A stretch of DNA of 59,904 bases from Erysipelotrichaceae bacterium. GTDB taxonomy: Bacteria; Bacillota_I; Bacilli_A; Erysipelotrichales; Erysipelotrichaceae. Under the pieces are notes generated by a model, which was not told where the DNA came from, did no database searches, and worked only from the letters and a program-made list of their open reading frames with translations. A program made the translations under genes and the position numbers. This document shows, piece by piece, positions 24,538-33,747 of the stretch. Where the stretch lies: assembly GCA_009773735.1 (NCBI GenBank), contig WSYG01000004.1, positions 65,932 to 125,835 of the forward strand, in the 5' to 3' direction. Each line of letters begins with the position of its first letter. Position 1 is the first letter of the stretch.

Positions 24538-25071
24538 TTATGGATTGAGTTGAGAGATTTTCATGATGAGGGCGATGGTTTTTGCATCCCTTAATTCATC
24601 TTTCATAACCAGATCGATCAATTGATCAAGTGTGTAAGTTTTAACGTTGAGAAACTCATGAAAATCGAGTTTTTGACCGACGAATTTTGTTTTTGGGGCA
24701 TAATAGAGATGGATGATTTCACCTAAATATCCTGGTGAAGGATAAAGTAAGCCCATGGAAGTTAACTCGATAGCTTCATAGCCTGTCTCTTCGATCAGTT
24801 CACGATTGGCTGCATCGATCGGGTTTTCATTGATTTCGAGTTTACCTGCGGCAAATTCAAGCAAAACCTCATCAAACGTATATCTAAACTGTTCTACCAA
24901 TAAGAACTCACCATTTTCATTGATTGCGGCAATACAAACACCACCAGGATGTTTGACAACTTCTCGCATTGACATTTCTCCATTAGGCAAAAGAATATCA
25001 TCATGATGGACCTCGATGATCTTTCCTTTAAATTTTAGATTGCCAGACAATTTCTTTTCGATTAAGTTCAT
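24538..25071 (-). CDS. nudF: Nudix hydrolase, ADP-ribose pyrophosphatase type
   Basis: 177 residues. The Nudix box G-(5)-E-(7)-R-E-L-x-E-E-T-G is complete (G-K-L-E-I-N-E-N-P ... R-E-L-I-E-E-T-G-Y-E). Overall layout matches ADP-ribose pyrophosphatases, which split ADP-ribose into AMP and ribose 5-phosphate. No Shine-Dalgarno is present. An extended -10 box TGTTATACT ends exactly six bases before the ATG, so the mRNA should be leaderless. Confidence 0.87.
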   Translation of the reverse strand: MNLIEKKLSGNLKFKGKIIEVHHDDILLPNGEMSMREVVKHPGGVCIAAINENGEFLLVEQFRYTFDEVLLEFAAGKLEINENPIDAANRELIEETGYEAIELTSMGLLYPSPGYLGEIIHLYYAPKTKFVGQKLDFHEFLNVKTYTLDQLIDLVMKDELRDAKTIALIMKISQLNP

Positions 25072-25086
25072 GGGGATAGTATAACA
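25072..25086 (-). promoter_or_regulatory. nudF extended -10 promoter (leaderless)
   Basis: Reverse strand TG-T-TATACT with TATACT at 25083-25078, six bases before the ATG at 25071. Confidence 0.65.
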
Positions 25087-25102
25087 TGACCTTTATGTTT
25101 GT

Positions 25103-25131
25103 TTGAAGGGGGCACTGAGTTTTGGTATAAT
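25103..25131 (+). promoter_or_regulatory. tmk promoter
   Basis: TTGAAG (25103-25108), 17-bp spacer, TATAAT (25126-25131). A normal leader with GGAG at 25140-25143 follows, in contrast to the leaderless genes. It drives tmk-holB-ricT-rsmI. Confidence 0.82.
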
Positions 25132-25151
25132 GAAAACACGGAGTAAGTTCG

Positions 25152-25784
25152 ATGAAAAAAGGTCTATTTATCACATTTGAAGGTCCCGACGGTAGCGGAA
25201 AGACCACAGTCAGCAGTTATGTGGTCCAACAGTTACTTGGCTTGGGTTATGATATCATCCACACCAGAGAACCTGGGGGTGTCGACATCGCTGAACAAAT
25301 TCGCCATGTCATTTTGGATCCACAAAATACCAAGATGGATGTTAAAACAGAAGTGCTTTTATATGCAGCCAGTCGTAGACAACATCTCATTGAAAAAATA
25401 CTCCCTGCTTTAGAAGAAGGCAAGATCGTTATCTGTGATCGCTTTGTGGATAGTTCTTTGGCATATCAAGGTGTTGGAAGAGGCGTTGGTTTTGAAGAAG
25501 TCTATATGATCAATCGCTTTGCGATCGATGACTATATGCCTGATATGACCGTATACCTTGACTTATCCGCTCAAGCAGGACTTGATCGTATCGCAGGACG
25601 CAAATTCTTAGATCGCTTAGACCAAGAGAAAATCAATTTTCATGAATTGGTCGTTGAAGGCTATCAAGAAGTAAAACGTCGCTTTAGCGATAGGATCTTT
25701 GTTGTAAATGCGGATCAGGAGATCGAAACCGTTCAGAAAGAAGCCTATGAGGCTGTCTTGAAGAAGGTTAAAGCCTATGTTTAA
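25152..25784 (+). CDS. tmk: Thymidylate kinase
   Basis: 210 residues. P-loop F-E-G-P-D-G-S-G-K-T-T (9-19), the D-R-x motif in C-D-R-F-V-D-S-S-L-A-Y-Q-G, and the T-R-E-P-G-G substrate motif are present. It makes dTDP from dTMP. It overlaps holB by eight bases; tmk-holB-ricT-rsmI is the B. subtilis order with yaaQ, yaaR, yabA, trmN and yazA missing. Confidence 0.96.
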   Translation: MKKGLFITFEGPDGSGKTTVSSYVVQQLLGLGYDIIHTREPGGVDIAEQIRHVILDPQNTKMDVKTEVLLYAASRRQHLIEKILPALEEGKIVICDRFVDSSLAYQGVGRGVGFEEVYMINRFAIDDYMPDMTVYLDLSAQAGLDRIAGRKFLDRLDQEKINFHELVVEGYQEVKRRFSDRIFVVNADQEIETVQKEAYEAVLKKVKAYV

Positions 25785-26835
25785 AGAAGTACTCAAAGCG
25801 CGTCAACCCATCGTCGAAAGGGTATTATTTAATGCCCTAAAACACAAACAAGCCTCACATGCTTATCTCTTTATCGGACCCAAAGGCACAAAAATGTTGG
25901 AAACAGCGCTTCTTTTTGCGCAATCCTTGGTGTGTCCTCATCGTAATCCTTGGGCCTGCGAAACTTGTGAAATCTGTGTTAGAATACAAGAGAATCATTT
26001 TACTGATTTGATCATCTTGGATGGAAGCTTGACTTCCATTAAAAAAGATCAAGTTCTAGACATGCAGGAGAAGTTTTCTAAGACGGCTCTAGAAGTCTAC
26101 GGTAAAAAGATTTATATCGTCAATGCGGCTGAAAATGCCACGACAGAAGCTTTGAACAGTTTGCTTAAATTTTTGGAAGAACCCAGCGGATCAGATACCT
26201 ATGCGATCATGATCTCTCAACATCCAGAGCAGTTACTAGAAACCATCATATCGCGCTGTCAAACCTTGAGTTTCAAAGCCCAAAACAGACAAGAACTGAT
26301 GGCTCAGATCGATCTAGAAAACAATGATCCTTATGAGATCGAACTCTTGAGTCAATTGGTCAACAACGTTGAAGGGATGATGGATCTTCAGGTCAATGAT
26401 GATTTCAAACATGCCTTGAATATGTTTGGACTTTTCGTGGATGAATATGTCAAAGCACCTTTCTTAGGTGAGATGTTTGTTCAAAACCAATTATTGGGTA
26501 AACGTAAAGAAGTTGAAAAACCCGATATGGGAGATCCAGGGACAAACGAAAAGAAGAAGCCTAAAGAACCGGTTGAAAAAGGACCGGTCGTAGATCGAAG
26601 AAGACTCTCGTTTTTCTTTAAGATCGGGATGCTGTTTTTTAAAGACATGATGTTTAATACACCGATTCATTCTCCGATATGGAAAACAAGAATGAATCAT
26701 ATTGGGTCTATCTTGGATCCAATGACGGCGTTTAATTTGTTTAATGATGCGGAGGATAAGATCAATACGAATGCTAATCTGGCATTATTGATTGATTCTG
26801 TTCTCTATAAACTGAAGGAGGCCAATGATGACTGA
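25777..26835 (+). CDS. holB: DNA polymerase III delta' subunit
   Basis: 352 residues. AAA+ clamp-loader fold with a degenerate P-loop (G-P-K-G-T-K-M), as expected for non-hydrolysing delta', a zinc module with four Cys (C-P-H-x5-C-E-x-C-E-I-C, about 54-67), N-A-A-E-N-A-T-T-E-A-L-N-S-L-L-K and the S-R-C motif near residue 155. A charged, Lys/Glu/Pro-rich segment (about 245-275) looks like an unstructured insertion. The end overlaps ricT. Confidence 0.9.
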   Translation: MFKEVLKARQPIVERVLFNALKHKQASHAYLFIGPKGTKMLETALLFAQSLVCPHRNPWACETCEICVRIQENHFTDLIILDGSLTSIKKDQVLDMQEKFSKTALEVYGKKIYIVNAAENATTEALNSLLKFLEEPSGSDTYAIMISQHPEQLLETIISRCQTLSFKAQNRQELMAQIDLENNDPYEIELLSQLVNNVEGMMDLQVNDDFKHALNMFGLFVDEYVKAPFLGEMFVQNQLLGKRKEVEKPDMGDPGTNEKKKPKEPVEKGPVVDRRRLSFFFKIGMLFFKDMMFNTPIHSPIWKTRMNHIGSILDPMTAFNLFNDAEDKINTNANLALLIDSVLYKLKEANDD

Positions 26836-27688
26836 ACAAAGTCAGGTCTATAAATATGTGTATTCTGTCAGGTTTGAAGGCAATAAGAAAGCTTATTCTT
26901 TTGGGACAAACGACAATTTCTACAAAGCAGAAGATAAGGTAGTTGTAGAGACTTCGCGCGGATTAGAGTTAGGACAAGTCATTACTGATTTTCACTTGAC
27001 TGAAAACGTCAATATTCACTCTGAACTTAAACCTATTCTAAGAAAAGCAAGTCAAAACGATTTAGATCATCATATACAAAATCAATTCAGTGCGAGCGAA
27101 GCCCTTAAGATATGCGAAAGAGATGTTAAACATCTCGATTTGAACATGCAACTGATTTCTGCTGAATATACTCTAGATAAATCAAAGATCATCATCGTTT
27201 ATGTTGCGGATGAACGCGTTGATTTCAGAGAACTTTTAAAGGAATTGGCATCTCATCTACACTGTCGAATTGAACTGAGACAAATTGGTCCTCGCGATAA
27301 AGCAAAGATCATTGGTGGACTAGGAACTTGCGGTATGGAGACCTGTTGTTCACGCTACATGAATGATTTCGATGTGATCTCGATCAATATGGCTAAGAAT
27401 CAAAATCTCGCTCTAAACATACAGAAACTCTCTGGACAGTGTGGTAAACTCTTGTGTTGTCTGAAATATGAAGATGAAAACTATAAGTGTATGAAGAAAG
27501 ATTGTCCTAAACAAAATGAATTGATCGATTATAATGGTAAGAAATATCGTGTTACAGCGATGAATCTTTTAACCAAACAATGTAAGTTAGAAAACAGAGA
27601 AGAAGCCCTATACTTAGGCTTCGATGATGCCTTTAAGGACTATGTAAAAAAAGAACCCAATGAAACGACAGAAAAGCTTTCAAAATGA
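26825..27688 (+). CDS. ricT: RicT (YaaT), PSP1-domain iron-sulfur protein
   Basis: 287 residues. PSP1 fold with the cysteine-rich core: G-G-L-G-T-C-G-M-E-T-C-C and later C-G-K-L-L-C-C-L-K-Y-E, then C-x5-C. In Bacillus, RicT with RicA and RicF carries FeS clusters and promotes RNase Y-dependent mRNA maturation. Two ATGs in tandem follow AAGGAGG; the second (26828) has better spacing. It overlaps both holB and rsmI. Confidence 0.9.
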   Translation: MMTEQSQVYKYVYSVRFEGNKKAYSFGTNDNFYKAEDKVVVETSRGLELGQVITDFHLTENVNIHSELKPILRKASQNDLDHHIQNQFSASEALKICERDVKHLDLNMQLISAEYTLDKSKIIIVYVADERVDFRELLKELASHLHCRIELRQIGPRDKAKIIGGLGTCGMETCCSRYMNDFDVISINMAKNQNLALNIQKLSGQCGKLLCCLKYEDENYKCMKKDCPKQNELIDYNGKKYRVTAMNLLTKQCKLENREEALYLGFDDAFKDYVKKEPNETTEKLSK

Positions 27689-28520
27689 TTTGACCAGTCT
27701 ATATTTGGTCGCAACCCCAATCGGTAACCTCAATGAGATGACCCCTAGAGCCATTGAGGTTTTAAAGCAGGTCGCAGTCATCGCATGTGAAGATACTCGT
27801 ACGACTTATGTCTTGTTGAAACACTTTGGAATCGAAACTAAGGTTATTTCTCATCATGCGTATAACGAGAAAGAATCAGCCAATGGGATCGTTAAACTCT
27901 TAGAGTCAGGTCAAGATGTGGCTTTGGTCACTGATGCGGGCTATCCTTTGATTTCAGATCCTGGATACATCGTTGTCCAAGAAGTGTTATCAGCTGGTTT
28001 CAATGTCATTCCGATATCAGGATCCAGTGCTGTGCTCAATGCGTTGGTGGCTTCAGGTCTAGTCACTCAACCATTCTTGTTTTATGGATTTTTACCCAGC
28101 ACGGATAAAGATTTTACTCAAATCGTCAATCAACTTAAAGCGTATCCATATACATTGATCTTCTATGAAGCACCCCATCGAATCCAAAAAACCATTGCGA
28201 GATTATTACCCATATTGGGTGATCGTAAAGCAGTGATCGCACGTGAACTCACTAAGAAATTTGAAGAATTCTTGCGTGGAAAACTTAGTGAACTGGGCGA
28301 TATCGAAGATGAACTTAAAGGTGAAATGGTCTTGGTGATCGAAGGTAATATTGAAGAAAAACCTGAAATTGTCGATCTGGCTGAAATCAATGAACGTATA
28401 CAAGCTTATGTCGATGGTGGAATAACAGCTTCCGAAGCCATCAAACAAGTCGCTAAAGAAGCAGGGCTCAATAAACACGAACTCTATAATGCATATCATA
28501 ATAAAGGCGAAGTCTCATAA
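27660..28520 (+). CDS. rsmI: 16S rRNA (cytidine-1402-2'-O)-methyltransferase
   Basis: 286 residues. Tetrapyrrole-methylase fold with the N-terminal L-V-A-T-P-I-G-N-L, C-E-D-T-R-T-T, T-D-A-G-Y-P-L-I-S-D-P-G, and I-S-G-S-S-A-V-L; Y-E-A-P-H-R follows. It modifies C1402 in the ribosomal decoding centre. Its start lies 29 bases inside ricT, so translation is coupled. Last gene of the tmk operon. Confidence 0.95.
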   Translation: MKRQKSFQNDLTSLYLVATPIGNLNEMTPRAIEVLKQVAVIACEDTRTTYVLLKHFGIETKVISHHAYNEKESANGIVKLLESGQDVALVTDAGYPLISDPGYIVVQEVLSAGFNVIPISGSSAVLNALVASGLVTQPFLFYGFLPSTDKDFTQIVNQLKAYPYTLIFYEAPHRIQKTIARLLPILGDRKAVIARELTKKFEEFLRGKLSELGDIEDELKGEMVLVIEGNIEEKPEIVDLAEINERIQAYVDGGITASEAIKQVAKEAGLNKHELYNAYHNKGEVS

Positions 28521-28534
28521 GACTTGCCTTTTTT
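28503..28534 (+). terminator. Terminator after rsmI
   Basis: AAAGGC(G)AAGTCT / AGACTTGCCTTT stem with one bulged base, loop CATA and six T. Confidence 0.85.
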
Positions 28535-28621
28535 AATGGATTAATCACAAGTGTAAATTATATCTTATAAATCAAGCCTGTTTATGCGTATAATAGACTT
28601 AGTACTTAAAGGAGAAACTCT

Positions 28622-29161
28622 ATGGATTTAAAAGGATCAAAAACTGAAAAGAATTTAGAAGCTGCATTTGCCGGTGAATCAATGGCTCGCAATAAGTATA
28701 CCTACTATGCTGCTAAAGCCCGTCAAGAAGGCTATAGACAACTGGAAGACTTCTTCCTTGAAACAGCCCGTAATGAACAAGAACACGCGTTCTTGTGGTT
28801 TAAAGCGCTCCACAATGGAGAAGTAGCCACCTCTGCAGTCAATTTAGTCGATGCAGCTGCTGGTGAACACTATGAATGGACAACCATGTATAGAGAATTT
28901 GCCGAAACAGCTAAAGCTGAAGGCTTCAATAAGATTGCTTTCCAGATGGAACAAGTTGCCATCATTGAAAAACGCCATGAAGAACGCTATAACGATCTAC
29001 TCGCAAACATCAAAGAAGGCAAAGTCTTCAAAAAAGACGAAAAAGTTATTTGGGAATGCAGTGTGTGTGGATATCAATCCGAAAGCACTGAAGCACCTAA
29101 GGTTTGCCCAGTCTGTGGAGAACCACAATCGCATTTCTCAATGGATGTCAAAAACTACTAA
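28622..29161 (+). CDS. Rubrerythrin
   Basis: 179 residues. A four-helix ferritin-like domain with two E-x-x-x diiron motifs ([10 protein letters not shown] near 17 and A-R-N-E-Q-E-H-A near 49; I-I-E-K-R-H-E-E near 115) precedes a C-terminal rubredoxin-like zinc/iron site (W-E-C-S-V-C-G-Y and C-P-V-C-G-E). It reduces hydrogen peroxide in anaerobes and suggests an anaerobic host. TATAAT at 28589-28594 and AAAGGAGA before the ATG give a conventional leader. Confidence 0.95.
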   Translation: MDLKGSKTEKNLEAAFAGESMARNKYTYYAAKARQEGYRQLEDFFLETARNEQEHAFLWFKALHNGEVATSAVNLVDAAAGEHYEWTTMYREFAETAKAEGFNKIAFQMEQVAIIEKRHEERYNDLLANIKEGKVFKKDEKVIWECSVCGYQSESTEAPKVCPVCGEPQSHFSMDVKNY

Positions 29162-29170
29162 TCAAAGCTT

Positions 29171-29198
29171 AAAGACAGGATAAAACCTGTCTTTTATT
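29171..29198 (+). terminator. Terminator after rubrerythrin
   Basis: AAAGACAGG-ATAAAA-CCTGTCTTT followed by a T-rich tail. Confidence 0.87.
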
Positions 29199-29253
29199 TA
29201 ATCTGTTTACTTTCATAAAGATAAGATTTAAACTTAAACTACGAGGAGTTCTT

Positions 29254-30225
29254 ATGAAAGCGATTAGGTTGTGCTTATGCTTGGTCATGTTACTGAACAC
29301 AAGCGCATGTGGTCCAACAGAAACTGAAACAAAGATCCCTGATTTAAGAGACGAAACGATAAGAGCAGCTGTGCTTAGATTTTTTGATGACCAATATGAG
29401 ATCGAAACCATCGATAAAAACACCTATGACATCGAGAAGACTACGGAAACTCATTGGATCATCAATGGATCCTTGACCCTAACCAATGAAGAATGTACCT
29501 TAAGTGGGAAATATACCTTACTTTATGATTATCAAGTTGATAAATGGATTTTAGGCAATCACTATTTTTCCGTAACCAACGTAACAGCGGTCACCAAAGT
29601 ACCCACAAGTACGGATGCTTTATTTCAAACAGCACGCTGGTTCGAAGGCATCAATAAGAATCCTTATCCAATCGAAGAAGTGGTGTTTGTAGATCAAACA
29701 TTAGATTTACCCCACGGCTTATCAAGTTTTACGTATACTTATACTTTAGTCGATGGACCTTATATCAGTAATCGAAGTATCAAGGTCGTTGGATCGTATG
29801 AATATCCTCAAGGTTGGGTTTTTGATGTAGCGGAAAGGAAGTATGATACGACCTATAATTTTAGTGGGGTTTTTAATCTGACATGGGATATCCTGGATGG
29901 AGAAACCTATTACATAAATAATGAAACTGCTACACTTGAACTTACTGGACAAATCAGAGCCACTGGCAGTTTGGATTCAAGTCCAAAAATTGAATCAAAT
30001 ACCTTAAGTGCTAAAGTGACTTTCAGAGGCGAAAGCGCCACCATTATTCCTACCTTGGTTCTGGGTCAATTCATCAACCAGATCAACATACAGTTTGGGG
30101 ATGAAGGAAAAGAGAGCTTTGTCTTCGTTTTTGGACAAGAAGAATACCGAGGCATTACATCACCCAATGCATTATTCTATGCGATAAGCATCGATAATAG
30201 TCATGCAAAAGTAACTCAACCATAA
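29254..30225 (+). CDS. Lipoprotein, family LP (member 1)
   Basis: 323 residues. Signal peptide with lipobox-like T-S-A-C (Cys19). The mature part is beta-rich. Near residues 185-215 it has a G-S-Y-E-Y-P-Q-G-W-V-F segment followed by F-S-G-V-F-N-L-T-W, matching the corresponding segments of the lipoproteins at 32632, 33748 and 52206; a later L-T-G-Q-I-R-A-T is also shared. I do not recognise the family. It is presumably anchored outside the membrane. GAGGAG precedes the ATG. Confidence 0.8.
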   Translation: MKAIRLCLCLVMLLNTSACGPTETETKIPDLRDETIRAAVLRFFDDQYEIETIDKNTYDIEKTTETHWIINGSLTLTNEECTLSGKYTLLYDYQVDKWILGNHYFSVTNVTAVTKVPTSTDALFQTARWFEGINKNPYPIEEVVFVDQTLDLPHGLSSFTYTYTLVDGPYISNRSIKVVGSYEYPQGWVFDVAERKYDTTYNFSGVFNLTWDILDGETYYINNETATLELTGQIRATGSLDSSPKIESNTLSAKVTFRGESATIIPTLVLGQFINQINIQFGDEGKESFVFVFGQEEYRGITSPNALFYAISIDNSHAKVTQP

Positions 30226-30248
30226 CCTAAAAATCAGTTTAATTGGCT

Positions 30249-30275
30249 AAGGACAGATAATATCTGTCCTTTTTA
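30249..30275 (+). terminator. Terminator after lipoprotein 1
   Basis: AAGGACAGAT / ATCTGTCCTT stem followed by TTTTTATT. Confidence 0.82.
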
Positions 30276-30343
30276 TTGGACACATAAAAATATGGACTTG
30301 TGGTTTATTTATACTGAGATTACACATAAAAGGGGAAAAAGCC

Positions 30344-31150
30344 ATGATCGGAACCATCTTAGGAGACATCATTGGAAGTGCTTATGAACATAAGCCAATT
30401 AAGACAACTATTTTTGATTTGATGAGTGAAGCTTCTCGTTTTACAGATGACAGTGTTTTGACGGTTGCGACCATGGATGTTTATCTGAGTGGTTTATCCT
30501 TTACACAAGCTTATCAACAGTACACTTTGAATTATCCTCATCGCGGGTATGGATCAAGCTTTAATCTTTGGGTTCATCATCGTGAGTCCAAGCCCTACAA
30601 CAGTTTTGGGAATGGTTCTGCGATGCGAGTATCTCCCATTGGTTGGTTGTTTGATACTGTAGAAGAAGTGCTTTCTGAAGCCAAAAGATCCTCTGAAGTA
30701 ACACACAATCATCCCGAGGGCATCAAAGGAGCCCAAGCCGTAGCACTATCGATTTTTATGGCTAGAAAAGGTTCAACGAAAGACGAGATTCGCCAAGTGA
30801 TTACCAAAACTTTCGGTTATGACTTGAATCACACGATCGATCAAATCAGACCTTATGTGGGATTTGATGTAAGTTGCCAAGGATCTGTTCCGCCTGCCAT
30901 CATTGCTTTCTTAGATTCAACAAGCGTTATCGATGCGATTAGAAAAGCAGTCTCGCTTGGCGGAGATTGTGATACTCAAGCTGCCATTGCGGGAGGTATA
31001 GCGGAAGCATTCTATGGTCCAGTTCCTAAACAACTCTATGATCAGATCATCATGACGACCTTAGCTCCAGCTTTACACCAAAAAGTCCTAGCATTTTATG
31101 ATCGCATCAAACAACCGCTTTACATTCAACCAACAAAGGAAAAACAATGA
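30344..31150 (+). CDS. ADP-ribosylglycohydrolase-family protein (ARH/DraG)
   Basis: 268 residues. Metal and substrate motifs of the ARH family are in order: G-D-I-I-G-S-A-Y-E (7-15), F-T-D-D-S-V-L-T (about 33-40), G-N-G-S-A-M-R-V-S-P-I-G, T-H-N-H-P-E-G, and near the end G-G-D-C-D-T-Q-A-A-I-A-G-G. All catalytic acidic residues look intact. Members remove ADP-ribose from proteins, DNA or small molecules. It overlaps the VWA gene by four bases (ATGA), so the two are co-translated. AAAAGGGG precedes the ATG. Confidence 0.92.
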   Translation: MIGTILGDIIGSAYEHKPIKTTIFDLMSEASRFTDDSVLTVATMDVYLSGLSFTQAYQQYTLNYPHRGYGSSFNLWVHHRESKPYNSFGNGSAMRVSPIGWLFDTVEEVLSEAKRSSEVTHNHPEGIKGAQAVALSIFMARKGSTKDEIRQVITKTFGYDLNHTIDQIRPYVGFDVSCQGSVPPAIIAFLDSTSVIDAIRKAVSLGGDCDTQAAIAGGIAEAFYGPVPKQLYDQIIMTTLAPALHQKVLAFYDRIKQPLYIQPTKEKQ

Positions 31151-32496
31151 CCAAAAAAACAGAAGATCACATGATTAAGCACCACGACCAGATGACCGAT
31201 ATCGTCTTTATCCTAGATCGTTCAGGCAGTATGGGCGGCAGAGAAAGCGATACGATCGGAGGCTACAACAGCTTCTTGATGAAACAAAAAGCTGAACCTG
31301 GCTACGCTCGAGTCTCTACAATCATATTTGACAGTGAATATGAAACCATTCATGAACGTCTAGATATCCGTGAAGTGATGCCGATTACGAAAAATGAATA
31401 CTATGTACGTGGTTCTACTGCACTGTTGGATGCGATTGGAAAAGCAGTTTATGATCTTCAAGATGTCCATATGGTAGAAGGCAAAACAAAAGACAATGCA
31501 GGGGCAATCTTTGTCATCATTACCGATGGGATGGAAAATGCCAGCCATCATTATAGTTATGCTCAGATCCGTGAATTGATTCATCACAAGCATACAGTTG
31601 ATGGATGGGAATTCATCTATCTTGGCGCAGATCTTAGTAAAGGGGAAGATGCAGACAGAATGGGTTTCTCCCGAGATCGCCAAGCCAATTATGATAAATC
31701 TAAAACATACAGTGCCTTTGAAAATGTATCCGACAGTGTAAAATCATATCGGTCTTCAAAAAGCATATCCAACAATTGGCGAGAAAAATTCTCAGTCATG
31801 GATGAAATGCGTGTTGTTTATCAAAAATTGCCCATCGTTGATTTGCCTGAAGGACGTTTCTTGATCGCAACAGATCTCCCAATTTCGATCGGGGATGTTT
31901 CTCAAGTAACCATACTCAACAAAACATACCCGCTGATTGGTAGTCCAATGCTTCAAAGATATCGCAGTTTCTCTGGTTTACCAATTGATGGGATGATTGG
32001 TCAAGACATCTTATCTGAAGTCAAGGTTATGTTTAGTTGTAGGGTCGATCGCATACAAACAAAATTCTACTTACACTCTGACGACATAGAAATGGCACTC
32101 ATGACTAAAATGAAACATAATAGTGTGCCATTAAAAATGATCAACAGTCATCTGGGGATGATGGCTGAAGTCTATGGTAAGAAAGTGAACTTTATCTTTG
32201 ATACAAGATCACACATGACCACATTACGTGAAGCCTTAAGGGAAGAGCCAATAAAGATGTTCATTCAAGATTTCCATCCTGATTTAGGATTACTCAAAGT
32301 TGGAATTATTGATCTACTATTGAAGCTTAAACTCACTAAAGGATATACACAACTATCAGAAACTGTCGCTGTTTATCCAGAAGATGCTTTTATAGGACTC
32401 GATGAATTTGCTGGAAACCTATGTATCGACAGTTTTAAATCCTATGAAATCAGTATCTTGAATCTATCAAAATTGTCTTATATAGTCTACGAATAA
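31147..32496 (+). CDS. VWA-domain protein with unusual C-terminal half
   Basis: 449 residues. Residues about 15-210 form a von Willebrand A domain with an intact MIDAS: D-R-S-G-S-M, the Thr in R-G-S-T-A-L-L-D-A, and I-T-D-G-M-E-N-A-S. No signal peptide, so it is cytoplasmic. The second half (about 225-449) contains D-G-M-I-G-Q-D-I-L and G-L-D-E-F-A-G-N-L-C-I-D, which resemble the second half of retropepsin-like aspartyl protease folds, and F-I-F-D-T-R-S, where proteases have D-T-G/S. It may be a degenerate, non-catalytic protease-like module. Coupled to the ARH gene; function unknown. Confidence 0.78.
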   Translation: MTKKTEDHMIKHHDQMTDIVFILDRSGSMGGRESDTIGGYNSFLMKQKAEPGYARVSTIIFDSEYETIHERLDIREVMPITKNEYYVRGSTALLDAIGKAVYDLQDVHMVEGKTKDNAGAIFVIITDGMENASHHYSYAQIRELIHHKHTVDGWEFIYLGADLSKGEDADRMGFSRDRQANYDKSKTYSAFENVSDSVKSYRSSKSISNNWREKFSVMDEMRVVYQKLPIVDLPEGRFLIATDLPISIGDVSQVTILNKTYPLIGSPMLQRYRSFSGLPIDGMIGQDILSEVKVMFSCRVDRIQTKFYLHSDDIEMALMTKMKHNSVPLKMINSHLGMMAEVYGKKVNFIFDTRSHMTTLREALREEPIKMFIQDFHPDLGLLKVGIIDLLLKLKLTKGYTQLSETVAVYPEDAFIGLDEFAGNLCIDSFKSYEISILNLSKLSYIVYE

Positions 32497-32500
32497 GCGA

Positions 32501-32526
32501 CCTGCACCACAATGGTGCAGGTTTTT
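32501..32526 (+). terminator. Terminator after the VWA gene
   Basis: CCTGCACCA-CAA-TGGTGCAGG followed by TTTTT. Confidence 0.9.
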
Positions 32527-32631
32527 ATATGTCCCTTAATGTAAAAAAATGTGAGAAGATACGCTTAGATTGTGTTAAAATAGATTCGCAATTGATTTTA
32601 TATATCGTATAAAACCATTTAAGGAAACAAA

Positions 32632-33618
32632 TTGAACTCCAAAATCATCAAAGTTGGAATCATCGCCATCCTGATCATGAGTATGGCAGCTTGTACCAAT
32701 TCCACAAAACCAACAGCAAAAGTAGCCATTGAGCAAATTCAACAAGACGCAGTCGCCATGGATTTTATTAAGGCGAAATTTGAAAATGTGGTCTCTTTAA
32801 AAGTAAATACCCAACCTATTCAAGGCAATCAAGCCTTGGTGGTCGCAGATATGACATATGATAACGGAGATGCGCTTGTGAGCGGTGAGGTCGTCATCAA
32901 TTATGAGTGGAATAAAAAAGAATGGAAGGCAGTTAATGCTCAATTCAGCTATAAGTCAGTCAAAGTAAAAAATGAAGCCAAAGAAAAAGATGTGCTTGAT
33001 GCTGCAGTTGAGATCGAAACGATAAACACAAGATATCAGGCTAATGCCTATAGTCAATCAGCAGTCTTGATTTCAAAAGAACTTGATTTAGATAATGGGA
33101 TAGCCAATTACTTTGTCAGTAAGAAATCTAGTGAAGATGGTTGGAATGCTGAGACGACTTATAAGATTAGTGCAAAATATGATTATGTAAAAGGCTGGGA
33201 ATTTAGAATCGTGGATTGGTCCTATTGGGAAACAATGGACTGGACTGGTACTTGGCAAATCGTTTGGGGTAATGAAGCAAATGAAACCCAATACACTCCC
33301 AAAGAAGAAATGATTGTGACTATTACCGGGGAAATAGGTATTACCAACAATATGGCAGATGTGGAAAACGAAAAGCGAACCATCAATGTTTCATTTAAAA
33401 GGGATAAGAGTCCATACGAGATTCCAGTCACCATCAGTAACGATTATAAAAAAGACAAGCTTTACTCTACACGATTCATAAATGTTAAATATGGCAATCA
33501 AGCCAACGATATGTTTAATCTAGAATTACGATTTGAAGAATCTAGTTCTAATACGACATCAAAAATCGTAGCAAAAAGCTTTGATGGGAATTTCGGAGTC
33601 GTAACCAAAATTAAATAG
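32632..33618 (+). CDS. Lipoprotein, family LP (member 2)
   Basis: 328 residues from a TTG start, which AAGGAAA precedes by about five bases. Lipobox M-A-A-C (Cys21). Near residues 185-220 the family signature is clear: K-Y-D-Y-V-K-G-W-E-F then D-W-T-G-T-W-Q-I-V-W. It also has I-T-G-E-I-G-I-T-N and a final Y-G-N-Q-A-N-D-M-F. It lies next to member 3 in the same direction. Surface-anchored, function unknown. Confidence 0.78.
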   Translation: MNSKIIKVGIIAILIMSMAACTNSTKPTAKVAIEQIQQDAVAMDFIKAKFENVVSLKVNTQPIQGNQALVVADMTYDNGDALVSGEVVINYEWNKKEWKAVNAQFSYKSVKVKNEAKEKDVLDAAVEIETINTRYQANAYSQSAVLISKELDLDNGIANYFVSKKSSEDGWNAETTYKISAKYDYVKGWEFRIVDWSYWETMDWTGTWQIVWGNEANETQYTPKEEMIVTITGEIGITNNMADVENEKRTINVSFKRDKSPYEIPVTISNDYKKDKLYSTRFINVKYGNQANDMFNLELRFEESSSNTTSKIVAKSFDGNFGVVTKIK

Positions 33619-33747
33619 AAGTGATCAGAATAATTGTTTAAAATGATTTATAATAACAACATGAGCGATGCTCAGGTTGTTTTTATTGAACACTGCATTC
33701 ATGGGTATATTTATCGATATACGAAGCATTTAAAAGGGGGATGCATA

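Noticed and set aside
25777-26835. Degenerate P-loop in HolB as a sign of gene decay
   Set aside because: Delta' subunits commonly lack a functional Walker A; the rest of the protein is intact.
28555-28570. PerR box before rubrerythrin (TTATA-TCT-TATAA)
   Set aside because: The arms fit but the spacing is three bases where the PerR box has five, and only about 8 of 14 positions match.
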